A stretch of 64,000 bases of DNA from Gibbsiella quercinecans (GTDB taxonomy: Bacteria > Pseudomonadota > Gammaproteobacteria > Enterobacterales > Enterobacteriaceae): assembly GCF_002291425.1 (NCBI RefSeq), contig NZ_CP014136.1, forward strand, positions 2,914,001 through 2,978,000. Direction: 5' to 3'. Every line of letters begins with the position of its first letter. Within the stretch, counting starts at the first letter, position 1. The translations under genes and the position numbers were made by a program. Positions 36,001 through 44,206 of this stretch are shown here, one piece after another. Under the pieces are notes generated by a model. That model had not been told where the DNA came from and made no database searches. It saw nothing but the letters and a program-made list of their open reading frames with translations.

Positions 36001-36719
36001 CCAGCGGCAGCCTGAACCCGCGCGGCGTATACGGCCTGTTCCCAGCCAACCGCGTGGGCGACGACGTCGCGGTGTATCGCGACGAGACGCGTGAACAGGT
36101 GTGGGTGGTCAGCCATCACCTGCGCCAGCAGACGGAAAAGACCGACTTCCCCAACTATTGCCTGGCGGATTTTATCGCGCCGCAAAGCAGCGGCAAGGCT
36201 GACTATCTGGGCGCTTTCGCCGTTACCGGCGGGCTGGAGGAAGACGCACTGGCGGCGGCGTATGACGCTCAGCACGATGACTACAACAAAATCATGCTCA
36301 AAGCGCTGGCCGATCGACTGGCGGAGGCGTTTGCCGAATACTTGCACGAGCAGGTGCGCAAACAGCACTGGGGCTATGCCGCCGATGAAAACCTCAGCAA
36401 CCAGGAGCTGATTCGCGAAAACTATCAGGGGATCCGCCCGGCGCCGGGCTACCCGGCCTGCCCGGAGCACACTGAAAAAACGCCGATCTGGCAACTGCTG
36501 GACGTTGAACGCAATACCGGTATGAAACTGACCGAGTCGTTCGCCATGTGGCCAGGGGCGGCGGTTTCCGGCTGGTACTTCAGCCATCCGCAGAGCAAAT
36601 ACTTCGCCGTGGCGCAGATCCAGCGCGATCAGGTGGTGGACTACGCAGCGCGCAAAGGCATGAGCGTCAGCGAGGTTGAACGCTGGCTGGCGCCAAACCT
36701 GGGGTATGACGCGGATTAA
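33039..36719 (+). CDS. metH: Cobalamin-dependent methionine synthase MetH
   Basis: Transfers methyl from methyltetrahydrofolate through cobalamin to homocysteine. 1226 residues (1227 in E. coli) in four modules. The homocysteine module (about 1-350) has zinc ligands ending in GGCCGTTP. The folate module (about 350-650) contains [15 protein letters not shown]. The B12 module (about 650-890) has [12 protein letters not shown] with the cobalt-binding His and [11 protein letters not shown]. The C-terminal SAM reactivation domain includes [15 protein letters not shown]. The start is GTG with GAGG 5 bases upstream; an ATG-initiated longer frame is unlikely. TGAAAAACTCTCA upstream resembles half of a MetR site. 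Confidence 0.97.
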   Translation: MTNRAEQLRQQLAQRILVLDGGMGTMIQSYKLAEQDYRGARFADWHSDLKGNNDLLVLTKPDIISAIHYAYLEAGADILETNTFNATPIAMADYHMEALSAEINYQAACLARACADEWTARTPEKPRYVAGVLGPTNRTASISPDVNDPAFRNISFDQLVAAYRESTRALVEGGVDLIMIETIFDTLNAKAAAFAVESEFEALGVALPIMISGTITDASGRTLSGQTTEAFYNSLRHVQPLSFGLNCALGPDELRPYVAELARIAEGYVSAHPNAGLPNAFGEYDLDAAEMARQVGEWAQAGFLNIIGGCCGTTPAHIAAMAQAVAGVPPRKLPAIPVACRLSGLEPLNIDANTLFVNVGERTNVTGSARFKRLIKEEKYDEALEVARQQVESGAQIIDINMDEGMLDTEAAMARFLNLIAGEPDIARVPIMIDSSKWDVIEIGLKCIQGKGIVNSISMKEGEAAFIHHAKLVRRYGAAVVVMAFDEVGQADTRERKFSICRRAYQLLTETVGFPPEDIIFDPNIFAVATGIEEHNNYAVDFIEACADIKSQLPHAMISGGVSNVSFSFRGNDPVREAIHAVFLYHAIRNGMDMGIVNAGQLAIYDDLAAELREAVEDVILNRRPDGTERLLELAEKYRGSKDREADVQQAEWRGWPVTKRLEYALVKGITEFIESDTEEARQQAARPIEVIEGPLMAGMNVVGDLFGEGKMFLPQVVKSARVMKQAVAYLEPYIQASKQQGSAAGKILLATVKGDVHDIGKNIVGVVLQCNNYEIIDLGVMVPADKILKTAREQQVDIIGLSGLITPSLDEMVNVAKEMERQGFTIPLLIGGATTSKAHTAVKIEQNYSGPTTYVQNASRTVGVVAALLSPTQRDEFVARTRREYETVRIQHGRKKPRTAPVTLEQARANAMVLDWASYTPPVPKQLGVFPVAASIGTLREYIDWTPFFMTWSLAGKYPRILQDDVVGEEATRLFQDANHMLDMLDASGSLNPRGVYGLFPANRVGDDVAVYRDETREQVWVVSHHLRQQTEKTDFPNYCLADFIAPQSSGKADYLGAFAVTGGLEEDALAAAYDAQHDDYNKIMLKALADRLAEAFAEYLHEQVRKQHWGYAADENLSNQELIRENYQGIRPAPGYPACPEHTEKTPIWQLLDVERNTGMKLTESFAMWPGAAVSGWYFSHPQSKYFAVAQIQRDQVVDYAARKGMSVSEVERWLAPNLGYDAD

Positions 36720-36723
36720 TCTG

Positions 36724-36750
36724 CTTAAGCCGCGCCCGGCGCGGCCTAAG
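36724..36750. terminator. Hairpin between convergent metH and the GntR-family regulator
   Basis: 13-base arms around CTTAAGCCGCGCC pair with one mismatch. The hairpin overlaps the stop codon of the minus-strand gene and could stop transcription from both sides. Confidence 0.5.
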
Positions 36751-37468
36751 CCTGCCCCTCTGTGGCTTCCACATCAATATGCAGCGCGTCGTAGCGCCAG
36801 TATTCCAGATCGCAGTCAATCACCCGATCGTGCTGATCGCGGTTGATGCGGGTGATAAACAGCGCCGGGCTGCCGTAGGTGACCTTGAGCAGCGCCGCCG
36901 CCTCTTGCGGCAGCAGCGTCGGCAGCATGTCAAAACGCACCCGGCCATAACGAATGCCGTAGCGCTCGGCATACATACCGGTGAGCGATTGGCTGAGATC
37001 GGCGCCGAGGATGTCGGGGAAATAGGCGGGGTTCAGGTAATGTTCGCAATACAGCACCGCCCGGCCGTCGATATAGCGCAGGCGGCGGATACGGTACACC
37101 GGCGTGCCGTCGGGCAGCTCCAGCCGCTGGCTTAGTGGTTCGCACAGCGCCACCGTGGTGGCGTCAATGGTTTCCGTGCGCGCCTTGCGCCCCTGCTGTT
37201 GCGCCATTTCATGGAAGTGGCTGCGCTCCAACGGGTTATACAGCAGCCGCGGCGGCGAAATAAACCAGCCTCGGCGCACCTGGCGGTAAATGATGCCCTC
37301 GGCTTCCAACTGGCCAAGCGCTTCCTGCAGCGTAATGCGGGTGGTGGAAAACTGCTCGCTCAGTACGCGCTCCGACGGCAGTTTGTCGCCGGCGCGCAAA
37401 TCCCCGCCCGCAATGCGCGCATGCAGCGCCTGGCAAATGGCCGCCGCCGTTGTGGGTATCTCACTCAT
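36746..37468 (-). CDS. GntR/HutC-family regulator with UTRA domain (PhnR-like)
   Basis: 240 residues. Winged helix-turn-helix at about 10-75 (LPSERVLSEQFSTTRITLQEALGQLEAEG), followed by a UTRA ligand domain (about 95-235). It diverges from a binding-protein ABC operon, with a perfect 16-bp palindrome between them. Salmonella PhnR, next to the 2-aminoethylphosphonate transporter PhnSTUV, has this architecture and neighbourhood, so a phosphonate or other organophosphorus ligand is likely. That assignment is inferred; the family has many other ligands. Confidence 0.85.
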   Translation of the reverse strand: MSEIPTTAAAICQALHARIAGGDLRAGDKLPSERVLSEQFSTTRITLQEALGQLEAEGIIYRQVRRGWFISPPRLLYNPLERSHFHEMAQQQGRKARTETIDATTVALCEPLSQRLELPDGTPVYRIRRLRYIDGRAVLYCEHYLNPAYFPDILGADLSQSLTGMYAERYGIRYGRVRFDMLPTLLPQEAAALLKVTYGSPALFITRINRDQHDRVIDCDLEYWRYDALHIDVEATEGQA

Positions 37469-37678
37469 TCAACTTTCGCCTCATTATAGTGCAAAACGCC
37501 CTCCATGAAGGCAGTTGTCGCCTCGTCATCCAGGCCGGTTAGTGCCGTGATACATCTCGTTGCCGCTAGGCTGGTTTGCCCGTCACATAAATTTTTTTGG
37601 TTATGCCGGTGGTTTAACCGCCGTTTCATTGGCTGACATCTGTTTATCACATTTATTCGCTAGATTGGCGTGGTTCTT

Positions 37679-37694
37679 GCTGGACTAGTCCAGC
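37679..37694. promoter_or_regulatory. Perfect 16-bp palindrome, candidate operator
   Basis: GCTGGACTAGTCCAGC reads the same on both strands and lies 33 bases before the binding-protein gene, in the gap shared with the divergent GntR-family gene. Size and place fit a GntR/HutC-type operator. It also could form a hairpin in RNA. Confidence 0.7.
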
Positions 37695-37727
37695 CCCCAC
37701 AACACACTACCATCTGGAGCATAAGTG

Positions 37728-38792
37728 ATGAAACGACGTTTGTACGCCTCCGTTTTAACCAGTGCCATGCTATTGGCCAGCCAGATGAGCTGGGCCGCTG
37801 ATGCCGATTTGGCCGCGCTTGAACAGGCCGCCAAACAGGAAGGCGCTGTTAACAGCGTCGGCATGCCGGACAGCTGGGCCAACTGGAAAGATACCTGGAA
37901 AGATTTACAGGAAAAGTACGGCTTGCAGCATCGGGACACCGACATGAGCTCGGCTCAGGAGATTGCCAAGTTTGACGCCGAGAAAAACAACGCCACGGCC
38001 GATATTGGCGACGTCGGGGCGGCATTCGGCCCGATTGCGTTACAAAAAGGCGTTACCCAACCGTATAAGCCCACCACTTGGGATCAGATCCCTGACTGGG
38101 CGAAGGATAAAGACGGCCACTGGGCGCTGGCTTACACCGGCACCATCGCTTTCATCATTAACAAACAGCAGGTTAAGGATGTCCCACACAGCTGGGCCGA
38201 TCTGCTGAAAGGCACTTACCATGTGACCATCGGCGACGTGAGCACCGCTTCACAGGCGGCGAGCGGCGTACTGGCGGCCACCTATGCGATGGGCGGTGAC
38301 GAAAAGAACCTGAAGCCAGGGCTGGAGTTCTTCGGCAAGCTGGCGAAGGCCGGCCGTCTGAGCCTGACCAACCCGGTTATCGCTTCATTGGAAAAGGGCG
38401 AAGTACAGGTTGGCGTAGTGTGGGATTTCAACGGCCTGAACTACCGCGACCAGATCGATCCGGCCCGCTTTGAAGTGCTGATCCCCTCCGACGGCACCAT
38501 CACCTCCGGCTATACCACCATCATCAACAAATACGCCAAGCACCCAAACGCCGCCAAGCTGGCGCGTGAATATATCTTCTCGGATGCAGGCCAAATCAAC
38601 CTGGCGCGGGGCTACGCCCGCCCGATCCGTGCGGAACACCTCACCTTGCCGGATGACGTAAAAGCCAAACTGCTGCCGGCGGAACAATACAAAAACGCGC
38701 ACCCTATCGCCGATCCGGCCGCCTGGGAAAAAAGCGCCAAACTGCTGCCGCGCCTGTGGCAGGAAAACGTCATTATGTTTATGCAACAGTGA
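37728..38792 (+). CDS. Periplasmic binding protein of ABC importer (PhnS/AfuA-like)
   Basis: 354 residues. Signal peptide MKRRLYASVLTSAMLLASQMSWA, cleaved before ADADL. The mature protein is of the type II binding fold used for ferric iron, polyamines, 2-aminoethylphosphonate (PhnS) and sugar phosphates (AfuA). SWADLLKGTYHVTIGD and GEVQVGVVWDFNG lie in the hinge region. Tyrosine pairs typical of iron binding are not evident. GGAG lies 8 bases before the ATG. It opens a five-gene operon with a hydrolase, two permeases and an ATPase. The substrate cannot be fixed from sequence. Confidence 0.85.
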   Translation: MKRRLYASVLTSAMLLASQMSWAADADLAALEQAAKQEGAVNSVGMPDSWANWKDTWKDLQEKYGLQHRDTDMSSAQEIAKFDAEKNNATADIGDVGAAFGPIALQKGVTQPYKPTTWDQIPDWAKDKDGHWALAYTGTIAFIINKQQVKDVPHSWADLLKGTYHVTIGDVSTASQAASGVLAATYAMGGDEKNLKPGLEFFGKLAKAGRLSLTNPVIASLEKGEVQVGVVWDFNGLNYRDQIDPARFEVLIPSDGTITSGYTTIINKYAKHPNAAKLAREYIFSDAGQINLARGYARPIRAEHLTLPDDVKAKLLPAEQYKNAHPIADPAAWEKSAKLLPRLWQENVIMFMQQ

Positions 38793-38803
38793 GTTAGAAA
38801 GTT

Positions 38804-39601
38804 ATGAAAACGATCCTCGTACTGCTGGACGGCCTGAATTATTCAGTGGCGCATGACGCCATGGGCTATTTACAGGCCGAATGTGCGGCAGGGCGTGGGC
38901 GGTTATACAAAATGGAGAGTGAGTTGCCCTCGCTCTCCCGGCCATTGTATGAGTGCATTCTCACCGGCGTTACACCGGTGCTGAGCGGCGTGGTGCATAA
39001 CAATGTTTCGCGTCTGTCGCATCAGCAGAGTGTGTTCCACTATGCGCGTGCCGCCGGTTTGTGTACGGCGGCCGCGGCTTATCACTGGGTCAGTGAACTG
39101 TATAACCGCACCCCGTTCAATGCCGCGCGCGATCGCCACACTGACGAACCGGCGCTGCCGATTCAACATGGTCATTTTTATTACGATGACCGCTATCCGG
39201 ACTCGCATCTGTTTGATGACGCGGAGAGCCTGCGTTGCCGGCACCAGCCGGATTTCCTGTTGATTCACCCGATGAACATTGATGATGCCGGGCACCGCTG
39301 TGGGCTTTCTTCCCCGCAGTACCGCAACGCGGCGCGTAATGCCGACGGCGTGCTGTCGCGTTATTTGCCGGGCTGGCTGGAGGCCGGCTACCAGGTGCTG
39401 GTGACCGCCGATCACGGCATGAATGACGATCGTAGCCACGGCGGTGTGCTGCCGGAAGAGCGCGAAGTGCCGCTGTTCGTGTTCGGCAGCGCCTTCAGCC
39501 AACAGGAAGCCAGCCCGTTGCAGACTGAACTGTGCGGCACGCTGTGCGAACTGCTGGCCGTTGCCCATGACAAACCGAGCTGCCGCGCACTGCTGGCATG
39601 A
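38804..39601 (+). CDS. Cytoplasmic alkaline-phosphatase-superfamily hydrolase
   Basis: 265 residues and no signal peptide, so it acts on imported substrate. The first metal Asp is in LVLLDGLN. The nucleophile segment LPSLSRPLYECILTGVTP has Ser in the place of the Thr of phosphodiesterases and phosphonoacetate hydrolase. Then come HPMNIDDAGHRCG and TADHGMNDDRSHGG, with the remaining metal Asp and His residues. The set of two-metal ligands looks complete. It starts 11 bases after the binding-protein gene. The substrate could be a phosphonate, phosphomonoester or phosphodiester; its Ser and small size set it apart from characterised members I know. Confidence 0.85.
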   Translation: MKTILVLLDGLNYSVAHDAMGYLQAECAAGRGRLYKMESELPSLSRPLYECILTGVTPVLSGVVHNNVSRLSHQQSVFHYARAAGLCTAAAAYHWVSELYNRTPFNAARDRHTDEPALPIQHGHFYYDDRYPDSHLFDDAESLRCRHQPDFLLIHPMNIDDAGHRCGLSSPQYRNAARNADGVLSRYLPGWLEAGYQVLVTADHGMNDDRSHGGVLPEEREVPLFVFGSAFSQQEASPLQTELCGTLCELLAVAHDKPSCRALLA

Positions 39602-39610
39602 AGGAGCAAG

Positions 39611-40447
39611 ATGAAAGCTAAATGGATTGCTGCGCTGTGCCTGGTGCCGTTTATCGTGTTGTTTGGCGCGTTTCAGGTTGCGCCGCTGATCTGGATCGCC
39701 ATCAACAGTTTTTTCAGCGAAAGCAGCGGCTGGGGGTTAGGCAACTATATCGACGTGCTGACCTCGCCGTTTTATCTGCAAGCCTTCCAGTTCTCGCTGG
39801 AAATCTCCGTGTGGTCGAGCGTCTATGGCCTGTTGATCGCCTTGATCGGTAGCTATTCCCTACGCCAGTTAGGCCCAACCCGGCTGCATGATTTCGTGAT
39901 GTCGTTTACCAACATGACCAGTAACTTTGCCGGCGTGCCGTTAGCGTTCGCTTTCGTGATTCTGCTGGGGTTGAACGGCTGCCTGACGCTGCTGCTGCGT
40001 AAATACGGCCTGATGGAAAGCTTCAATCTGTATTCGAAAAGCGGGCTGATCGTGCTGTACACCTATTTTCAGATCCCGCTGGGGGTTTTGCTGTTGTACC
40101 CGGCGTTTGATGCGTTGCGCAGCGACTGGCGCGAATCGGCCGCGCTGCTCGGCGCCAGCCCGTGGCGTTTTTGGCGCTATATCGGCCTGCCGGTGTTGGC
40201 GCCGGCGTTGATGGGCACCTTCGTGATTCTGCTGGCCAATGCGCTCGGCGCTTATGCCACGGTATATGCCCTGACCACCGGTAACTTCAACGTGATCCCT
40301 ATCCGTATTTCGGGCTTGGTGGCGGGGGATATTTCGCTCGATCCTAACCTGGCCAGCGCGTTGGCGATGTTGCTGGTGGTGATGATGGCGTTGATCACCC
40401 TGATTCACCAATGGCTGTTACGCAGGAGCTATACCCGTGCACGTTAG
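39611..40447 (+). CDS. ABC importer permease, first subunit
   Basis: 278 residues and about six membrane helices. The coupling-loop EAA motif is ESAALLGASPWRFWRYIGLPVLAP. It follows the hydrolase by 9 bases with AAGGAG upstream. It corresponds in place and type to PhnU of Salmonella or to the ferric/polyamine type permeases. Confidence 0.9.
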   Translation: MKAKWIAALCLVPFIVLFGAFQVAPLIWIAINSFFSESSGWGLGNYIDVLTSPFYLQAFQFSLEISVWSSVYGLLIALIGSYSLRQLGPTRLHDFVMSFTNMTSNFAGVPLAFAFVILLGLNGCLTLLLRKYGLMESFNLYSKSGLIVLYTYFQIPLGVLLLYPAFDALRSDWRESAALLGASPWRFWRYIGLPVLAPALMGTFVILLANALGAYATVYALTTGNFNVIPIRISGLVAGDISLDPNLASALAMLLVVMMALITLIHQWLLRRSYTRAR

Positions 40448-40526
40448 CGGCCTATGCGCTGCGTCTTTCAGGTTGCCGCGGCGTAAGCCGCAACGCGAAA
40501 TCTATGGGGTTTAACGGAGGTTGCCG

Positions 40527-41312
40527 ATGCCGCGTTTTGAATTTTTTTATCACCGGGTGGTGACCGGCGTATTGCTGTTGATCCTGCTGTTGCCGCTGGC
40601 GGCGACGCTGGTGTATGCGCTGGCCACACAGTGGGGGGCCACCATTTTGCCGGACGGCTTCACGCTGAAATGGATGACGGCGCTGTGGGCCGATCCACGC
40701 TTCCTGCAGGCGCTGTGGCACTCGCTGCTGATTTGCTTTGGCTCGCTAGTGCTGGCCGTGGTGGTGATTCTGCCGCTGATGTTTGTTATTGCTTACTACT
40801 TCCCGAAGCTGGATGCGGTGATGAATATCCTGATCCTGCTGCCTTTCGCCGTGCCGCCGGTGGTGTCGTCGGTCGGGTTGATGCAACTGTTTGCCGCGGA
40901 TCCGCTGCCGCTACTCGGCACGCCGTGGATCCTGATCGGCTGTTACTTCACCATCGCGTTGCCGTTTATCTACCGCGCCATCAGCAACAACATGCAGGCG
41001 ATTAACCTGCGCGATCTGATGGATGCCGCCCACCTATTGGGCGCCAGCACCTGGCAGGCGGCGCTGTTGGTGGTGCTGCCTAATCTGCGCAAGGGCGGCA
41101 TGATCGCGGTACTGCTGTCGTTCTCTTTTCTGATCGGTGAGTTTGTGTTCGCTAACCTGCTGGTGGGCAGCCAGTATGAAACGCTGCAGGTTTATCTCTA
41201 CAACATGCGCAATGGCAGCGGCCATTTCACCAGCGCGCTGGTGATTTCCTATTTCGCGGTGGTGCTGGTAGTCACCTGGCTGGCAAACCTACTGAACAAA
41301 ACAAAGGGCTAA
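40527..41312 (+). CDS. ABC importer permease, second subunit
   Basis: 261 residues with about six membrane helices and the loop motif MDAAHLLGASTWQAALLVVLPNL. ATG at 40527 has GGAGG 6 bases upstream; TTG two codons earlier is rejected. A 79-base gap with a small hairpin separates it from the first permease, the widest gap in the operon. Confidence 0.9.
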   Translation: MPRFEFFYHRVVTGVLLLILLLPLAATLVYALATQWGATILPDGFTLKWMTALWADPRFLQALWHSLLICFGSLVLAVVVILPLMFVIAYYFPKLDAVMNILILLPFAVPPVVSSVGLMQLFAADPLPLLGTPWILIGCYFTIALPFIYRAISNNMQAINLRDLMDAAHLLGASTWQAALLVVLPNLRKGGMIAVLLSFSFLIGEFVFANLLVGSQYETLQVYLYNMRNGSGHFTSALVISYFAVVLVVTWLANLLNKTKG

Positions 41313-41316
41313 CCCT

Positions 41317-42309
41317 ATGGCATATCTCAACATCACACGCCTGAATAAACACTATGGGCCGACCCAGGTGTTTCACGACATCGATTTCAGCGCCGAAGAG
41401 GGCGAGTTTGTTACGCTGCTTGGCCCCAGCGGCTGCGGTAAATCCACGCTGTTGCGCTGCCTGGCGGGGCTGACCCCGGTCGACAGCGGGCAGATCTTGC
41501 TGCAGGGTGTCGATCTGGTGCCGCTGGCGCCGCAAAAGCGCGGCATCGGCATGGTGTTCCAAAGCTATGCACTGTTCCCCAATATGACGGTGGCGGGCAA
41601 CGTGGCGTTCGGCCTGAAAATGCAGCGGCTGGCGAGCGGCGAGATCCAGCAACGGGTGGAGGAAGCGCTGGCGCTGGTAGAGTTGACCGAGCTGGCCAAG
41701 CGCTACCCGCATCAGCTTTCCGGCGGCCAATGCCAGCGGGTGGCGCTGGCGCGCTCGCTGGTGACGCGCCCGCGTTTGCTGCTGCTCGACGAGCCGCTTT
41801 CGGCGCTGGATGCGCGCATCCGCAAACACCTGCGCGAGCAGATCCGCCGTATCCAGCGTGAGCTGAACCTTACGGCGATCTTCGTCACCCACGATCAGGA
41901 GGAAGCGCTAACACTCTCTGACCGTATCGTACTGATGAATAAAGGGGAAATTGTTCAAAGCGGCGATGCCGTCACCCTGTATACGCAGCCGGCCAACGCC
42001 TTCGCCGCTGGCTTCATCGGCAGTTACAATTTGCTCGAGGCGGAACAGGCCACTGCTTTGACCGGGAATCTGTACCGCGGTAAGGTGGCTATTCGGCCGG
42101 AATCCATCACCCTGTTGCCCGCCGGCCAGGGGATTGCCGCCCGGGTGATGAACCACAGCCTGCTCGGCAACGTGGTGCGTTACCGCATTCAGGCGCAGGG
42201 GGTGGAGCTGTTGGTGGATGTGCTCAACCGCTCGGCGGGCGATTTACACCCCGACGGCGGCGAAATTGGGCTACACTTAGAACCCGTTACATTACGGGAA
42301 GTTGCATGA
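41317..42309 (+). CDS. ABC importer ATP-binding subunit
   Basis: 330 residues. Walker [11 protein letters not shown]-loop FQSYALFP, Walker B LLLLDEP, H-loop THD, and a C-terminal TOBE-like domain from about residue 240. The signature motif reads LSGGQCQR, with Cys where most members have Q. It starts 4 bases after the second permease. Closest in type to PhnT, FbpC and PotA ATPases. Confidence 0.93.
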   Translation: MAYLNITRLNKHYGPTQVFHDIDFSAEEGEFVTLLGPSGCGKSTLLRCLAGLTPVDSGQILLQGVDLVPLAPQKRGIGMVFQSYALFPNMTVAGNVAFGLKMQRLASGEIQQRVEEALALVELTELAKRYPHQLSGGQCQRVALARSLVTRPRLLLLDEPLSALDARIRKHLREQIRRIQRELNLTAIFVTHDQEEALTLSDRIVLMNKGEIVQSGDAVTLYTQPANAFAAGFIGSYNLLEAEQATALTGNLYRGKVAIRPESITLLPAGQGIAARVMNHSLLGNVVRYRIQAQGVELLVDVLNRSAGDLHPDGGEIGLHLEPVTLREVA

Positions 42310-42507
42310 CCGTGCTGCGGCATTTGCCGTTATAGCCGAGAGATTTCAACTTGCTGCCGACGCGGCGGCGATTTGAAAGGTGGAGGGTATAACAACAGGG
42401 AACCCCGCCAGGCGCCCGCAGCCCGTTGCCGCTGTCCTGCTAAATTGGCGCCCGGCAGGCAGGATAGCCGCCTTACCTTGCCGGGCGTTTAATGGAGCGT
42501 TCTTTCC
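42310..42507 (+). other. Structured leader between the ABC operon and yjbB
   Basis: No gene is seen. Two inverted repeats stand out: TTTCAA...TTGAAA enclosing a GC-rich hairpin near 42345-42379, and GCCCGGCA/TGCCGGGC near 42450-42487, which ends 7 bases before the yjbB ribosome site. No known riboswitch class is recognised. Confidence 0.45.
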
Positions 42508-44157
42508 GTGTTGACCCTTCTTCACCTGCTTTCTGCCGTGGCGCTGCTGGTGTGGGGCACCCACATTGTGCGCACCGGTATTATGCGGGTCTATGGCGCC
42601 AATTTGCGCCGGGTGCTAAGCAGCAGCGTTGAAAAGAAACCGTTGGCGTTCGCCGCCGGCATTGGCGTTACTGCGTTGGTACAAAGCAGCAACGCCACCG
42701 CGATGCTGGTCAGTTCCTTTGTGGCGCAAAACCTGGTAGGGCTGACGCCGGCGCTGGTGATCATGCTCGGCGCCGACGTGGGCACCGCGCTGATGGCGCG
42801 TGTGCTGACCTTCGATCTTTCCTGGCTTTCTCCGTTGCTGATTTTCATCGGCGTGATCTTTTTCCTTAGCCGCAAGCAGACCCGCATCGGGCAGATTGGC
42901 CGGGTGGCGATTGGCCTGGGGCTGATCGTCCTGGCCCTGGAACTGATTGTGGCCGCCGCTACGCCGATTACCCAGGCCGCCGGGGTGAAAGTGCTGTTCT
43001 CTTCGCTGACGGGCGACGTGATGCTGGATGCGCTGACCGGGGCGCTGTTCGCCATTGTCAGCTATTCCAGCCTGGCCGCCGTGCTGCTGTCGGCCACCCT
43101 GACCGCTTCCGGCGTGATCTCGCTGAAGGTGGCGCTGTGCCTGGTGATCGGCGCCAACCTAGGCAGCGGGCTGTTGGCAACCATCAACACCAGCGGTGAA
43201 AACGCCGCCGGGCGGCGGGTGTCGCTCGGCAGCCTGTTGTTCAAAATCGCCGGCTGTGCGCTGGTGCTGCCGTTTATTTCCTATCTGGCCGATATGATGA
43301 GCCGTTTGCCGGGTAAGAATGAAGATCTGGTGATTTACTTCCACATGTTCTACAACCTGATCCGTTGCCTGGTGCTGATCCCGTTGGCCGCCCCGATGGC
43401 GCGGTTGTGCGGCATGCTGATTGCCGATACGCCGGAGGACGATCCCCGGCTGCGGCCGCGCCATCTGGACAGCAGCGCGCTGGATACGCCGACGCTGGCG
43501 CTGGCCAACGCGGCGCGGGAAACGCTGCGTATGGGCGATGTGGTGGAGCATATGATGATCCTGCACCACGAAGTGCTGCATGGCAAACTGGCGCGGGAAA
43601 AGGAAGTGCGCCGCCTTGATGACGATGTGGACGTGTTGTACACCGCCATCAAACTGTATCTGGCGCAAATTCAGAAAGAGGATCTGGGCGAGCAGGATTC
43701 ACGCCGCTGGGCGGAAATCATTGAGATGGCGCTCAACCTGGAGCAGGCCGGGGACATCATCGAGCGGATGACCGACGACGTGGCGGCCAAGTCCCATGCC
43801 GCGCGGCGCGCCTTTTCGGCCGAAGGGCTGGCAGAGCTGGATGCCCTGCATGAACGCCTGGTCGGCAACCTGCGCCTGAGCCTGTCGGTGTTTTTATCCG
43901 GCGATCTCACCAGTGCCAGGCGGCTGCGCCGTTCCAAACACCGCTTCCGTATTCTCGATCGTCGCTATGCCCACGCCCACGTTAACCGGCTGCACCAACA
44001 GAACGTGCAGAGCATCGAAACCAGTTCGCTGCATCTGGGGCTGTTGGGGGATATGAAGCGTTTGAATTCGCTGTTCTGTTCGGTGGCGTATAACGTGCTG
44101 GAGCAGGATGAGCGGGAAGATGAGCGTGACTGGGAGGAAAAAACCAGCGCGTTGTAA
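42508..44157 (+). CDS. yjbB: Sodium/phosphate cotransporter family protein YjbB
   Basis: 549 residues. Two Na/Pi-cotransport repeats in the membrane part, each with a conserved motif (TALVQSSNATAMLVSSF and SYSSLAAVLLSATLTASG). A cytoplasmic PhoU-like helical domain runs from about residue 330. E. coli YjbB exports phosphate when overproduced. The start is GTG; GGAG lies 10 bases upstream. In E. coli it follows metH directly; here the organophosphorus operon lies between. Confidence 0.93.
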   Translation: MLTLLHLLSAVALLVWGTHIVRTGIMRVYGANLRRVLSSSVEKKPLAFAAGIGVTALVQSSNATAMLVSSFVAQNLVGLTPALVIMLGADVGTALMARVLTFDLSWLSPLLIFIGVIFFLSRKQTRIGQIGRVAIGLGLIVLALELIVAAATPITQAAGVKVLFSSLTGDVMLDALTGALFAIVSYSSLAAVLLSATLTASGVISLKVALCLVIGANLGSGLLATINTSGENAAGRRVSLGSLLFKIAGCALVLPFISYLADMMSRLPGKNEDLVIYFHMFYNLIRCLVLIPLAAPMARLCGMLIADTPEDDPRLRPRHLDSSALDTPTLALANAARETLRMGDVVEHMMILHHEVLHGKLAREKEVRRLDDDVDVLYTAIKLYLAQIQKEDLGEQDSRRWAEIIEMALNLEQAGDIIERMTDDVAAKSHAARRAFSAEGLAELDALHERLVGNLRLSLSVFLSGDLTSARRLRRSKHRFRILDRRYAHAHVNRLHQQNVQSIETSSLHLGLLGDMKRLNSLFCSVAYNVLEQDEREDERDWEEKTSAL

Positions 44158-44206
44158 ACGCCCGGTCTATCTCGTTGCGGGGCGCCGATCGGCGCCCCGC
44201 GTGCGT

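Noticed and set aside
42310-42507. Known riboswitch (TPP, cobalamin, molybdenum cofactor) before yjbB
   Set aside because: Hairpins are present, but none of the conserved cores of these classes could be identified.
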